Below, piece after piece: positions 7,842-16,173 of a DNA stretch of 46,316 nucleotides (position 1 is the first letter of the stretch; each line of letters opens with the position of its first letter). The position numbers were made by a program, and so were the translations under genes. The stretch covers positions 19,414 to 65,729 of the forward strand of contig DEXR01000022.1 in NCBI GenBank assembly GCA_002364245.1, given 5' to 3'. The DNA comes from Flavobacteriaceae bacterium UBA3179 (GTDB taxonomy: Bacteria; Bacteroidota; Bacteroidia; Flavobacteriales; Flavobacteriaceae). Under the pieces are notes generated by a model that worked only from the letters and a program-made list of their open reading frames with translations, was not told the origin of the DNA and ran no database searches.

Positions 7842-8781
7842 CCCCCTTCAAGTTCGTTAACATCTTCTCTGTCATTTCATCTAAGGAATATTTATGTTGC
7901 CAGCCCCAGTCATTACGGGCTTTGCTGTCGTCAATGCTACTGGGCCAACTATCGGCAATAGCTTGTCTAAAATCGGGTTCGTAGCTAATTGTAAAGTCAG
8001 GGATGTGTTTTTTAATGCTTTCCGTTATTTCCTCAGGATTAAAACTTATCGCCGATAAATTGTAAGAGCTTTTTACTTTAATGTCCTTTTCATCTGCTTC
8101 CATAATGCCTACAGTTGCCCTAATGGCATCTTCCATATACATCATGGGCAAAGTGGTTTCAGCATTTAAAAAACAGATGTAATTTTTATGCTTTAAGGCT
8201 TTATGGTAAATATCAACTGCATAATCTGTGGTTCCGCCACCGGGAAGGGTTTTGTAGCTAATTATACCAGGGTAGCGAATGCTACGAACATCGACCCCAA
8301 AGCGTTTGTTATAATATTCACACCAACGCTCACCGGTTTGTTTACTTATTCCGTAAACGGTGGAAGGCTCCATCACGGTGCGTTGTGGCGTGTCCTGTTT
8401 TGGGGTTGTAGAACCAAAAACAGCAATACTGGAAGGCCAAAATACTTTGTCCACTTTTCCTTCCTTAGCCAGGTTCAACACATTGAAAAGCGAATTCATA
8501 TTCAGGTTCCAAGCTTTCATAGGGAATTTTTCACCCGTGGCCGAAAGCATTGCAGCCATTAAATATACATCGGTTATCTCATAATTAATCACTACGTCCT
8601 GCACGGCATCATAATCCATAGCGTCCAATACTTCAAAAGGGCCGCTTTCCATTAATTCGTCATCCCCTTCACGTATATCGCTGGCGACTACTTTATGAGA
8701 GCCAAATTTTTCACGTAGAAAGTTGGTCAATTCGGTTCCTATTTGCCCGCAAGCACCTATAATGAGAATTCTTTTTTTCAT
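7831..8781 (-). CDS. tdh: L-threonine 3-dehydrogenase, SDR (epimerase-like) type
   Basis: Oxidises L-threonine with NAD+ to 2-amino-3-oxobutyrate in the cytoplasm. The protein begins MKKRILIIGACGQIGTELT, with the Rossmann loop GACGQIG, followed by WNLNMNSLFNVLNLAKEGK and WPSSIAVFG, and the YxxxK catalytic pair in VYGISKQTGE. These are hallmarks of the short-chain threonine dehydrogenases common in flavobacteria, unrelated to the zinc-dependent enzyme of E. coli. The start at 8781 gives 316 residues, the normal family length; an upstream ATG at 8814 would add 11 residues (MRFLNKIKNAT) in front of the nucleotide-binding strand and is unlikely. It stands alone, converging with the restriction endonuclease gene. 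Confidence 0.9.
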   Translation of the reverse strand: MKKRILIIGACGQIGTELTNFLREKFGSHKVVASDIREGDDELMESGPFEVLDAMDYDAVQDVVINYEITDVYLMAAMLSATGEKFPMKAWNLNMNSLFNVLNLAKEGKVDKVFWPSSIAVFGSTTPKQDTPQRTVMEPSTVYGISKQTGERWCEYYNKRFGVDVRSIRYPGIISYKTLPGGGTTDYAVDIYHKALKHKNYICFLNAETTLPMMYMEDAIRATVGIMEADEKDIKVKSSYNLSAISFNPEEITESIKKHIPDFTISYEPDFRQAIADSWPSSIDDSKARNDWGWQHKYSLDEMTEKMLTNLKGEYE

Positions 8782-8876
8782 AGTAGCATTTTTAATCTTA
8801 TTCAAGAAGCGCAAAGATACTCATTATACAAGGGACTTCTTTAACAGAAAACTAACTTAATTTTACAGATTAGCCT

Positions 8877-8884
8877 TATCTTTG
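8877..8884 (+). promoter_or_regulatory. Bacteroidota -7 promoter element
   Basis: TATCTTTG matches TAnnTTTG exactly. It lies 21 bases before the ATG at 8906, leaving a short leader. No clear -33 TTTG was found. Confidence 0.5.
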
Positions 8885-8905
8885 TCTGTAATAGAGAATT
8901 GCATA

Positions 8906-9499
8906 ATGAATCAATTTTTATCTTTTTTTTTAGTCGTTTCGGCTAGTATACTCTTAATTAACTGCGGAAACGAGGAAACACAAAACGAAGTAGAACAGGA
9001 AATAGAAGAAACGAACTCGCGCTACGGAAATAAAAACGTTTCTTTCCCTCAACTTTCCGAAAAAGTACGGACTTATACCAGCCAATGGGGAGCTTTTGAA
9101 GACTTTGAAGCCGAAGCAAAAGCCATTAATAACGCTACGATATCCGAATTGAAAAACCGCACCGAACGCTTAATGAACTTTACAGATTCTATTGCTAAAA
9201 AACTTCCTGATACCTTAGCGGTACAATCCATAGAATCTCGCGTTATGGTGGCGCAGACTAGAGCACATTTGTTAGATCAATTAGTGCATAGAAGTAGAAT
9301 AGACTCTGTAAAACTTCAAACTTATATAGAAGAAATGAATGCAGCTACCAGTAATTTATTTGTTCAATTAAACGATAAGTTTAAAAAAGATGCCATAGAC
9401 CAACAACGCATTGATACCGAGAAGAAAGAAATTGAAGAACAAAAACGAATGCGAGATTCCATCTTTCAACAAGAAATTGAAGATAAAAACCAACGATAA
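8906..9499 (+). CDS. Lipoprotein of unknown function, helical and charged
   Basis: A 197-residue predicted lipoprotein. The start MNQFLSFFLVVSASILLINC gives a signal peptide with a lipobox ending in Cys (LINC), followed by an acidic linker (GNEETQNEVEQEIEETN). The rest is rich in Glu, Lys, Arg and Gln with few hydrophobics, suggesting extended helices, and the last ~40 residues look like a coiled coil. An in-frame TTG at 8882 would add eight residues before the signal peptide and sits inside the promoter, so it was rejected. I do not recognise a family. It precedes the M13 peptidase by 76 bases and may be co-transcribed with it. Confidence 0.7.
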   Translation: MNQFLSFFLVVSASILLINCGNEETQNEVEQEIEETNSRYGNKNVSFPQLSEKVRTYTSQWGAFEDFEAEAKAINNATISELKNRTERLMNFTDSIAKKLPDTLAVQSIESRVMVAQTRAHLLDQLVHRSRIDSVKLQTYIEEMNAATSNLFVQLNDKFKKDAIDQQRIDTEKKEIEEQKRMRDSIFQQEIEDKNQR

Positions 9500-9575
9500 C
9501 TGTAACAATATCAATTTTTTGATACTTATATAAATAACATAAACTTTAAAAAAGTACTAATTCAATAACCAGACA

Positions 9576-11645
9576 ATGAAAACAAGTATGCTAAAATCTG
9601 TTTTTGCTGTGGCGGTACTTACCGTAGCTGTAAGTGCGTGTGACAACAAGGACAAAAAAATGGCTCAGGCCGAAAAAGAGGAGCGCGGGATTATCCTTTC
9701 AAATATGGATACAACCGTTAACCCAAAAGATGATTTTTACAACTACGTAAACGGGACGTGGATGAAAAATACCGAAATTCCAGACGATCAAGTGCGTTGG
9801 GGTGGTTTTGGTGTATTGAGAAAAAAAACAGCCCATGATATGTTAGACATACTTGACGCAGCTAAAGAAAGCGATAAGTATGCTGATGATACAGACCAAG
9901 CTAAGGCATTAATGATTTTTGAATCTAAGCTAGATACCATAGCTCGTGATGAAGCTGGCGTAAAACCTTTACAACCGGCCTTAGATAAAATTGCAAGTAT
10001 ATCTTCAGTTGAAGACTTTCAAAAGGTAATGACTGAGAATGCAACAATGGTAAGCCAACCATTTATTGGCATTGCTGCATACTCAAACCCTAATAATAGT
10101 TCTATGAACGCGGCTTATGTTACGCCAGGTGGTTTAGGACTTCCAGATCGTGATTACTATACCAATACAGACCCTAAATCTATTGAAATACGAAAAGAAT
10201 ATGTAAACCATATTACTCGTATGCTTCAGTTCTTGGGCGATAGTGAAGAAGAAGCTAGAAAACAAGCTGAAACCATTTTAGCTTTTGAAACAAAATTGGC
10301 AGAACCAAGATTGGATAAAGTGGCAAGCCGTGACTTCAGAAACTTTAACAACCCTCGCTCAATAGAACAGATTCAAGAAATGGTTCCGGTTATTTCTTGG
10401 AAAGAAGCTTTAAAAGACCTTGGGGTAACCAAGGATGTTGATACTTTAATCGTGATGCAACCTAAATATATGGATGTTGTTCAAAACACTTTAAAAGAAG
10501 GCGATGTAGATACTTGGAAGACTGTAATGCGTTGGGCAACACTAAACAACTCTGCGGGAATGCTTACCACTGAAATTGAAAAAGCAAACTGGGATTTTTA
10601 CAGTAAATATCTTAACGGAAGTAAAAAACAAAAACCAGCAGACGAGAGAGCGTTAAGCACAGTAAATGGAACTGTTGGCGAAGCTGTTGGTAAATTGTAT
10701 GTTGATGAAATGTTCCCACCAGAAGCAAAGGAGAAAGCAGAATCTATGATTACAAATATCATAGCTGCTTATAAGGAGCGCATCAACAAACTTGAATGGA
10801 TGAGCGATAGCACTAAAACAAAAGCTATTGAAAAACTGGATAAGTTCACCGTTAAAGTTGGATACCCAGATAAGTGGGAAGATTATTCAACAATGGAAGT
10901 AAAGCCAGGCAACAGTTACTACGATAACATGATTGCTGTTGGAAAATGGAACTTGAAAGATAATTTAGATAAAATTGACGAGCCTGTAGACCGTACAGAA
11001 TGGGGTATGTCACCACAGACCGTGAATGCATACTTTAATCCATTTAACAATGAGATTGTTTTCCCAGCAGCTATTTTACAGCCACCTTTCTACGATTATA
11101 AAGCAGATGAAGCTGTAAATTACGGTGGAATTGGAGCTGTAATTGGTCACGAGATTTCTCACGCATTTGATGACAGCGGTTCTCGCTTTGATGCCAATGG
11201 AAACTTAGTGAATTGGTGGACCGATAAAGATCTTGAAAACTTTACCGAAAGAGGAGATAAATTAGCTGAACAATACAGCAACATTGAAGTATTGGATAGC
11301 GTGTTCATTAACGGTAAGTTCACTTTAGGTGAAAATATTGGTGACCTTGGTGGTGTTTTAGGAGCATATGATGGCTTACAACGTTTTTACGAAAAGAACG
11401 GACGTCCAGGAAAAATTGATGGGTTTACTCCAGAGCAGCGTTTCTTTATGAGTTGGGCAACTGTTTGGCGTACTAAACAACGCGACAAATCATTGAGTGA
11501 GCAGGTTAAAACCGATTCACACTCACCAGGTCGTTACCGTGCAACACAGCCTCTACAAAACATAGATGCTTTTTACGAAGCGTTTAATATTAAAGAAGGT
11601 GACGCTATGTGGTTAGCACCAGAAGACCGTGTACGGATTTGGTAA
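9576..11645 (+). CDS. M13-family metallopeptidase (neprilysin/PepO-like) lipoprotein
   Basis: A zinc endopeptidase that probably trims oligopeptides in the periplasm or at the cell surface. It has an N-terminal signal peptide with lipobox (AVSAC, Cys near residue 22). The conserved opening of the M13_N domain (NPKDDFYNYVNGTWMKN) follows. The C-terminal M13 domain has the zinc motif HEISH (H525, E526, H529) and the third ligand E586 in GENIGDLGG with D590. NAYFNPFNNEIVFPAAILQP is the family substrate-binding segment. At 689 residues it has normal length, and ends in the family-typical acidic/aromatic segment (EDRVRIW). A terminator follows 26 bases downstream. Confidence 0.93.
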   Translation: MKTSMLKSVFAVAVLTVAVSACDNKDKKMAQAEKEERGIILSNMDTTVNPKDDFYNYVNGTWMKNTEIPDDQVRWGGFGVLRKKTAHDMLDILDAAKESDKYADDTDQAKALMIFESKLDTIARDEAGVKPLQPALDKIASISSVEDFQKVMTENATMVSQPFIGIAAYSNPNNSSMNAAYVTPGGLGLPDRDYYTNTDPKSIEIRKEYVNHITRMLQFLGDSEEEARKQAETILAFETKLAEPRLDKVASRDFRNFNNPRSIEQIQEMVPVISWKEALKDLGVTKDVDTLIVMQPKYMDVVQNTLKEGDVDTWKTVMRWATLNNSAGMLTTEIEKANWDFYSKYLNGSKKQKPADERALSTVNGTVGEAVGKLYVDEMFPPEAKEKAESMITNIIAAYKERINKLEWMSDSTKTKAIEKLDKFTVKVGYPDKWEDYSTMEVKPGNSYYDNMIAVGKWNLKDNLDKIDEPVDRTEWGMSPQTVNAYFNPFNNEIVFPAAILQPPFYDYKADEAVNYGGIGAVIGHEISHAFDDSGSRFDANGNLVNWWTDKDLENFTERGDKLAEQYSNIEVLDSVFINGKFTLGENIGDLGGVLGAYDGLQRFYEKNGRPGKIDGFTPEQRFFMSWATVWRTKQRDKSLSEQVKTDSHSPGRYRATQPLQNIDAFYEAFNIKEGDAMWLAPEDRVRIW

Positions 11646-11671
11646 TTTCCACCTCATAAAACAATAATAAA

Positions 11672-11702
11672 AAAGAGCCTTTCGAGGCTCTTTTTGTTTT
11701 TT
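11672..11702. terminator. Bidirectional terminator hairpin
   Basis: AAAGAGCCT-TTCG-AGGCTCTTT is a perfect nine-pair stem closed by a TTCG tetraloop, with A runs before it and T runs after it. It sits between the convergent M13 peptidase and DMT transporter genes and can serve both. Confidence 0.85.
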
Positions 11703-11744
11703 ATAAAGCTAGTAAAGTATTTAGCGAAAACAACTTCACAATAT

Positions 11745-12641
11745 TTATATTTTTCTTCTTCTAGGTTTTCTTGAGGACAAATACACGCCTAAAAAGATTA
11801 AAGCTGCTGCAAGGATTCGCAAAGGTGTAAGGGTGTCGGCACCTACCAAAACAGCAAATAAGACTGCTAAAACAGGTTGTAGGTAAATAAAAGCCCCTAT
11901 GGTTGATGGGCTAAGCTGTTTTAATGCGTAAATGTTGAACAAATATGTTAAAAAAGTTGTGCCGACTACGACAAAAGCCAATTTCCAAATGGCATCGAAT
12001 GGTAAGTTAAACCAATCAACTGCAACAAATTCTGAATAACCAATAGGTAAGTTTATTACAATGGCAAACAGAAAAAATAGTTTCATAAGGGTGATGGAGC
12101 TATATTTTGCAACCAAAGGTTTTACGATAATCAGGTAGATAGAATACGAGGTAGCGTTGATGATAAACAACAAATTGCCCAATGGAATATTAGGAGCGTT
12201 CGGTTGAATTTTCAGTCCGAATAAGATTAATACTAAGGCTCCGGCCAAACCAATACCAATCCCTATAGATTTTCGAAGTGTAATTCGTTCTTTCAAAAAA
12301 ACAGCCGAAAGAATAAGCAATAAAACCGGCGAAACAGTAATTACAACCGAACTGTTTATTGGCGTGGATAAACTTAGCCCTTTAAAAAACATAAGCATAT
12401 TAATGACCATACCAAAACAGGCACAAGCTATAATGCGGGGCCAATCCTTCTTGTCAATTTTTTCCGAAGGGTAAAAAATGCTTATTAACCAAAAAAGAAT
12501 AGCCGCACCGCCAACCCGCAATACAATAAACCCATAGGGTTCAATAATATTGGGCATTAAGCCTTTTGCAATGGTATGGTTCAATCCATAAATTGCACTA
12601 GCAGCCGTAGCTGCTATTAAGGCTAACACGCGGCTGCTCAT
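11745..12641 (-). CDS. EamA/DMT-family transporter
   Basis: A 298-residue inner-membrane protein with about ten hydrophobic helices arranged as two EamA repeats (roughly residues 5-140 and 150-290). The second repeat ends in the common YLQPVLAVLFAVLVGADTLT pattern, and the C-terminus is basic (SSRKPRRRKI), as expected for a cytoplasmic tail. The family exports or imports small metabolites such as amino acids, but the substrate cannot be told from sequence. Its ATG overlaps the stop of the upstream ArsC-like gene (ATGA), so the two are coupled. Confidence 0.88.
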   Translation of the reverse strand: MSSRVLALIAATAASAIYGLNHTIAKGLMPNIIEPYGFIVLRVGGAAILFWLISIFYPSEKIDKKDWPRIIACACFGMVINMLMFFKGLSLSTPINSSVVITVSPVLLLILSAVFLKERITLRKSIGIGIGLAGALVLILFGLKIQPNAPNIPLGNLLFIINATSYSIYLIIVKPLVAKYSSITLMKLFFLFAIVINLPIGYSEFVAVDWFNLPFDAIWKLAFVVVGTTFLTYLFNIYALKQLSPSTIGAFIYLQPVLAVLFAVLVGADTLTPLRILAAALIFLGVYLSSRKPRRRKI

Positions 12642-12997
12642 GTGTTGTTGTGGATTGAGTTTTTAACGGCCTCAACTGTTTTTTTACTGTTTCCAATAAA
12701 AATTTCGTCATTATTAACAATAACGGGACGTTTTAAAAATGTATAATGCTCTAACAGCAAGTTTTTAAAATCCTCTTCAAGCAACTGTTCATCTTTTAAA
12801 TTTCGTTTTTTATACAATTGCGCACGTCTGCTAAACAAATCTTCATAGGAACCTGCTAAGTTATATAGCTCTTCCAGTTCATCCTTTGTAATACCTTGTG
12901 CTTTTATATCTTGAAGCTGAAAAGATTGAGGAATTTCAATTTCATCCATAATACGTTTGCACGTATCGCAACTGCTTAAATAATATACTTTTTTCAT
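12638..12997 (-). CDS. ArsC/Spx-like thioredoxin-fold protein
   Basis: A 119-residue protein of the arsenate reductase (ArsC)/Spx family. The thioredoxin-fold start MKKVYYLSSCDTCKRIMDEI carries C10 and C13 in a CxxC pair, like Spx proteins. The FLKRPVIVNNDEIFIGNSK segment contains the conserved family R-P. It may act in thiol redox chemistry or as a regulator; true arsenate reduction is not implied because no ars genes are nearby. It is coupled to the DMT transporter and follows the DUF3298 lipoprotein by 15 bases, so three minus-strand genes probably form one operon. Confidence 0.82.
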   Translation of the reverse strand: MKKVYYLSSCDTCKRIMDEIEIPQSFQLQDIKAQGITKDELEELYNLAGSYEDLFSRRAQLYKKRNLKDEQLLEEDFKNLLLEHYTFLKRPVIVNNDEIFIGNSKKTVEAVKNSIHNNT

Positions 12998-13012
12998 ACT
13001 ATTGTTGTGTTT

Positions 13013-13774
13013 TTATTCAACCGAAAAGGCTAAAAACTCTTTAGCTTTTTCTATCGGTAATTTCAATTCAATAGGCCCATCGGCGTAACTAGCAATGTTG
13101 TATTGATTATAAATAATGATAATGTCATCTTTGGTAAAACCTACAGTTTCAGGAAGGTAAAACGTATCGTTTTCAAACCAAAACCCTGTTGAGTTTATTG
13201 ATTCTTCTTCTGAAATATTATGTTGTTTTCTAAATGCTGTTTCAGCAAAATGTTTAAAACCCTCCACATCATTAAATAAGTCTTTTTGTTGAAGCAACTC
13301 GCCTGTTTTGGGGTCAAAATTGGCAAAAGTTGTACTTCCGTAACCGTGGGCACCACCCGTGAATTTATATTGTTGCAATTCAACCGAAAGAATTTCTGGA
13401 GTGTTTAAACTTTTACGTACGTTGATTTCAGCAAAATATGCTGCTGCCATATCAGGAAATTCGGCACTGTGTTTCCGGTAGGTTTTTATAAAATTTGATG
13501 AAGCTTTATCAATACTATTAGTTTCAACAGGCTTTTCACCTATTTGAAGAGAAGAAACAATGAATTTTTTTAGCTCAGCATTAATTGCAGTTGAAACAGA
13601 TTCTTCCCCAGAAACAGTAAAGTAATTAATAGTAATTTCCGGACAAATTACTGTTTTACAGTTAGGTAGTTCTTTTTCAGAAAAGTTTTCAGAAGAAAAA
13701 GAAAGTGATTGTTCTTTTTTACAACCAATGATCGAAACAATGCAAATAAAAAGAACTAGTAGTTTACTGTACAT
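13013..13774 (-). CDS. DUF3298 (RsiV-like) lipoprotein
   Basis: A 253-residue secreted lipoprotein: signal peptide with lipobox (SIIGC, Cys at 18), then a DUF4163-like region and a C-terminal DUF3298 domain. The family marker GGAHGYGSTTFANFDPKTGE lies mid-protein and is followed by hydrophobic/acidic strands (TGFWFENDTFYLPETVGF). In Bacillus RsiV this fold binds lysozyme as an anti-sigma factor, but here there is no anti-sigma segment or sigma gene, so the role is open. It is the first gene of a likely three-gene operon with the ArsC-like protein and the DMT transporter, and is divergent from metB. Confidence 0.8.
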   Translation of the reverse strand: MYSKLLVLFICIVSIIGCKKEQSLSFSSENFSEKELPNCKTVICPEITINYFTVSGEESVSTAINAELKKFIVSSLQIGEKPVETNSIDKASSNFIKTYRKHSAEFPDMAAAYFAEINVRKSLNTPEILSVELQQYKFTGGAHGYGSTTFANFDPKTGELLQQKDLFNDVEGFKHFAETAFRKQHNISEEESINSTGFWFENDTFYLPETVGFTKDDIIIIYNQYNIASYADGPIELKLPIEKAKEFLAFSVE

Positions 13775-13898
13775 ATGTAAAAAATTAAAGGGTTTATCTT
13801 TCCAATGGGAAACAGTTATCTTTATGTTTCAAAAGTACTAAGATTAGAAAGAGCGACTGCAAAAATTATATTAAAAGGCTTAAAAGCATATAAGAGAG

Positions 13899-15050
13899 AT
13901 GAAGAATATGAAATTTAACACGAAAGCTATTCACGGGGGTCAAAAAGACGTAGATCCAGCTTATGGGTCGGTCATGCCACCTATTTACCAAACAACTACC
14001 TACTCACAGAGCACTCCGGGAGGACACAAAGGATTTGAGTATTCACGAAGTGGAAACCCGACCCGAAGCGCTTTGGAACGTGCTATTGCCAGTATAGAAA
14101 ATGGAAATTACGGAATGGCTTTTGGAAGCGGCCTTGCCGCAATAGATGCAGTTATCAAACTTTTAAAATCGGGTGATGAAGTGATTTCCACTAATGATCT
14201 TTATGGCGGTACGTATCGTTTGTTTACTTCAATTTTTGAAGATTTTGGAATTAAATTTCGGTTCATCGGAATGCATAATGCCGATAAAATTGACGAGTAC
14301 GTTACCGATAAAACAAAATTAATTTGGGTGGAAACGCCAACCAACCCCATGATGAACATCATTGATATAAAAAAAGCAGCTGCTATTGCTAAAAAACACA
14401 ATGTTTTGCTGGCTGTAGACAATACATTTGCTACGGCATATTTGCAACGACCTTTAGATTTAGGAGCCGATATTGTTATGCACAGCGCCACTAAATATTT
14501 AGGCGGTCACAGCGATGTGGTTATGGGAACATTGGCAGTTAAAGATAAAGAACTGGCAGACAAGCTTTATTTTGTGCAAAAAGCTAGTGGCGGTATTGCT
14601 GGACCGCAGGATAGTTTTCTAGTGTTACGCGGATTAAAAACATTGCACGTGCGCATGCAGCGTCATTGTGAAAATGGGAAAAAAGTAGCTGAATATCTTT
14701 CTTCTCATCCAAAAATTGAAAAAGTATATTGGCCAGGGTTTAAAGACCATCCTAATTATGATATTGCGAAAGAACAGATGGATGATTTTGGAGGGATGCT
14801 TTCTTTTACAACGAAAGGTAATAATTACGATGAAGCCATTAAAATAGTGGAAAACCTGAAAGTATTTACATTAGCCGAAAGTTTGGGAGGTGTTGAGAGT
14901 TTAGCAGGACATCCGGCAAGTATGACGCACGCAAGTATCCCTAAGGAAGAGCGTGAAAAAACAGGTGTTGTAGATTCATTAATTCGTTTAAGTGTTGGTA
15001 TTGAAGACGCAGACGATTTGATTGCCGACATAAAACAAGCGATAGGATAA
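13899..15050 (+). CDS. metB: Cystathionine gamma-synthase (PLP enzyme of sulfur amino acid metabolism)
   Basis: A fold-type I PLP enzyme of normal length (383 residues). It has the cofactor segment FGSGLAAIDAVI, the aspartate of AVDNTFATAYLQ, the PLP lysine K199 in MHSATKYLGGHSD, and the C-terminal signature ESLGGVESLAGHPASMTH. It makes cystathionine from an activated homoserine and cysteine; related members run the reverse gamma-lyase reaction, and the two cannot be separated with certainty here. Two ATGs are close: 13899 (MKNMKFNTKAIHGG) and 13908 (MKFNTKAIHGG); the second fits the family start slightly better. It is transcribed alone, with a shared terminator downstream. Compare the much longer relative at 2329. 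Confidence 0.88.
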   Translation: MKNMKFNTKAIHGGQKDVDPAYGSVMPPIYQTTTYSQSTPGGHKGFEYSRSGNPTRSALERAIASIENGNYGMAFGSGLAAIDAVIKLLKSGDEVISTNDLYGGTYRLFTSIFEDFGIKFRFIGMHNADKIDEYVTDKTKLIWVETPTNPMMNIIDIKKAAAIAKKHNVLLAVDNTFATAYLQRPLDLGADIVMHSATKYLGGHSDVVMGTLAVKDKELADKLYFVQKASGGIAGPQDSFLVLRGLKTLHVRMQRHCENGKKVAEYLSSHPKIEKVYWPGFKDHPNYDIAKEQMDDFGGMLSFTTKGNNYDEAIKIVENLKVFTLAESLGGVESLAGHPASMTHASIPKEEREKTGVVDSLIRLSVGIEDADDLIADIKQAIG

Positions 15051-15076
15051 TAAAATTTTAAAAGTTACTATATAAA

Positions 15077-15107
15077 AAAGCTCGGAATCTTCCGAGCTTT
15101 AAATTTT
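15077..15107. terminator. Bidirectional terminator
   Basis: AAAGCTCGGAA-TC-TTCCGAGCTTT is a perfect eleven-pair stem with a two-base spacer, preceded by A runs and followed by a T-rich stretch. It lies between convergent metB and the outer-membrane protein gene and can end both transcripts. Confidence 0.85.
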
Positions 15108-15123
15108 TAGTTTGTTTCGTTTT

Positions 15124-15924
15124 TTAATCTAGGTAATAAATGTACCCAATATTTAACCAGTAAATCCAGTCGTTAGATTTATTTTCAGGCACGGGTCTCA
15201 CTTCGTTTTGATCGATTCCAGGGTTTAAGCCATCTACCCAATCGCTAAAATAATACTGCCAACGGCTGTCAAGCATTAGGTCGCTTAATGGAGTAAGTTT
15301 ATAACGAATACCAATACTTCCTACCATAGAAAAAGTCGAGGCAGCTTCTTGTTGAAAAGCGTTTATATATTTTACTGGAGTAGAAACAGGATCGTTTAAA
15401 GGACCTCTGGTCGATGAAACTTCAGGATTAAAATTAACATAGTGCACACCCAAGCTTACAAAAGGTGCAATTTTATACCCTCCGGCAGCAAAATCACGAA
15501 TGCTCAATGGAAAATATTCTAGTTGCGAACCTATATCGAAAACTGTTGTGGAGCCATTCATGGCCCTTAGTTGTTGGGCAAATTCTGAATTATCATCAGG
15601 GTCTACCCATCGGCCCATATGCTCAAGATTTGTTTTATGGTAATCTATTTCGTTACGTATTTTAAAATGATCATTAAAATAAGTGTCCCGTGTATAACAG
15701 TTACAATCTGCCCTGTAAGAAAAGTTAATGTAATGGATCAAACCTACACCAAAACCCACGTTACCAACATTGGTCTCAAAATCGTTTCGTTGTCCATAAT
15801 CTGAATAAAATGTAACAGGGCCGGTAATTACTCCTATCTCGTGAGAGAAGCCGAATTGGCTGTAAATTTCCTGTTTTGCGGAAACTAAAAGTAAAAATAC
15901 CAACAGCAGGTTTCTGGTATTCAT
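15124..15924 (-). CDS. Flavobacterial outer-membrane beta-barrel-like protein (THC0290_0291-like)
   Basis: A 266-residue exported protein. A signal peptide (MNTRNLLLVFLLLVSAKQEI) ends near YSQ, followed by alternating hydrophobic/polar strands and aromatic-rich turns typical of a small beta-barrel (HYINFSYRADCNCYTRDTYF; SIGIRYKLTPLSDLMLDSRW). It ends with an aromatic strand (WLNIGYIYYLD), a common barrel C-terminus. The sequence resembles the flavobacterial family named THC0290_0291; I recall this from memory and cannot check it. The function is unknown. It is divergent from glutamate dehydrogenase and shares its 249-base upstream region. Confidence 0.7.
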   Translation of the reverse strand: MNTRNLLLVFLLLVSAKQEIYSQFGFSHEIGVITGPVTFYSDYGQRNDFETNVGNVGFGVGLIHYINFSYRADCNCYTRDTYFNDHFKIRNEIDYHKTNLEHMGRWVDPDDNSEFAQQLRAMNGSTTVFDIGSQLEYFPLSIRDFAAGGYKIAPFVSLGVHYVNFNPEVSSTRGPLNDPVSTPVKYINAFQQEAASTFSMVGSIGIRYKLTPLSDLMLDSRWQYYFSDWVDGLNPGIDQNEVRPVPENKSNDWIYWLNIGYIYYLD

Positions 15925-15952
15925 TGTCGATTGGGTTTAGTTTGAATCGTAA

Positions 15953-15960
15953 CAAATATA
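15953..15960 (-). promoter_or_regulatory. -7 promoter element for the outer-membrane protein gene
   Basis: On the minus strand this reads TATATTTG, an exact TAnnTTTG match, 28 bases before the ATG at 15924. It faces away from the glutamate dehydrogenase promoter. Confidence 0.55.
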
Positions 15961-16042
15961 TAAAAACATATCTAACAGTGAAATATATTGAAGATATTTA
16001 GCTTATTTGTAAAAAATTAACGTCCTTTTTTTTTATAACGGT

Positions 16043-16050
16043 TATATTTG
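16043..16050 (+). promoter_or_regulatory. -7 promoter element for glutamate dehydrogenase
   Basis: TATATTTG matches TAnnTTTG exactly. It implies a transcription start near 16057 and an untranslated leader of about 115 bases, which contains the long inverted repeat at 16082-16141. Confidence 0.55.
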
Positions 16051-16081
16051 CATTTTAATAACGCAAACAAATAATTTAAAG

Positions 16082-16141
16082 TATTTCAGAGGTAAATAAA
16101 CTATTTGTAAAGCATTGCAAATCAATTTATTTTCTGAAATA
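16082..16141 (+). promoter_or_regulatory. Long imperfect inverted repeat in the gdhA leader
   Basis: The outer arms TATTTCAG (16082-16089) and CTGAAATA (16134-16141) are perfect complements. Inside them AAATAAA pairs with TTTATTT and ATTTG with CAAAT, giving a nested 60-base stem with small internal loops around TAAAGCATTG. It lies between the predicted promoter and the start codon, so it would fold in the mRNA. It could be a regulatory leader, an mRNA stabiliser or a DNA operator. No known riboswitch was recognised. Confidence 0.5.
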
Positions 16142-16154
16142 TTTTCACGATAAA
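16132..16154 (+). repeat. Direct repeat copy 1 flanking gdhA
   Basis: TTCTGAAATATTTT followed by CAC and GATAAA. The same 14 bases and the same GATAAA, separated by a different triplet, recur at 17518-17540 just after the gdhA stop codon, so 20 of 23 positions are identical. The 5' part is also the right arm of the leader inverted repeat. Confidence 0.55.
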
Positions 16155-16173
16155 CAATAAAACCCTCTCTACG

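Noticed and set aside
8203..8584. Plus-strand frames of 119 and 74 residues opposite tdh
   Set aside because: They lie entirely inside the well-supported threonine dehydrogenase gene on the other strand and show no family features; they are shadows.
12638..12997. ArsC-like gene read as evidence of an arsenic resistance operon
   Set aside because: No ArsR, ArsB or Acr3 gene is near; the neighbours are a DMT transporter and a DUF3298 lipoprotein, and the CxxC site is more like Spx-type proteins.
13013..13774. DUF3298 protein read as an anti-sigma factor (RsiV)
   Set aside because: There is a lipobox and no cytoplasmic anti-sigma segment, and no ECF sigma gene is adjacent.
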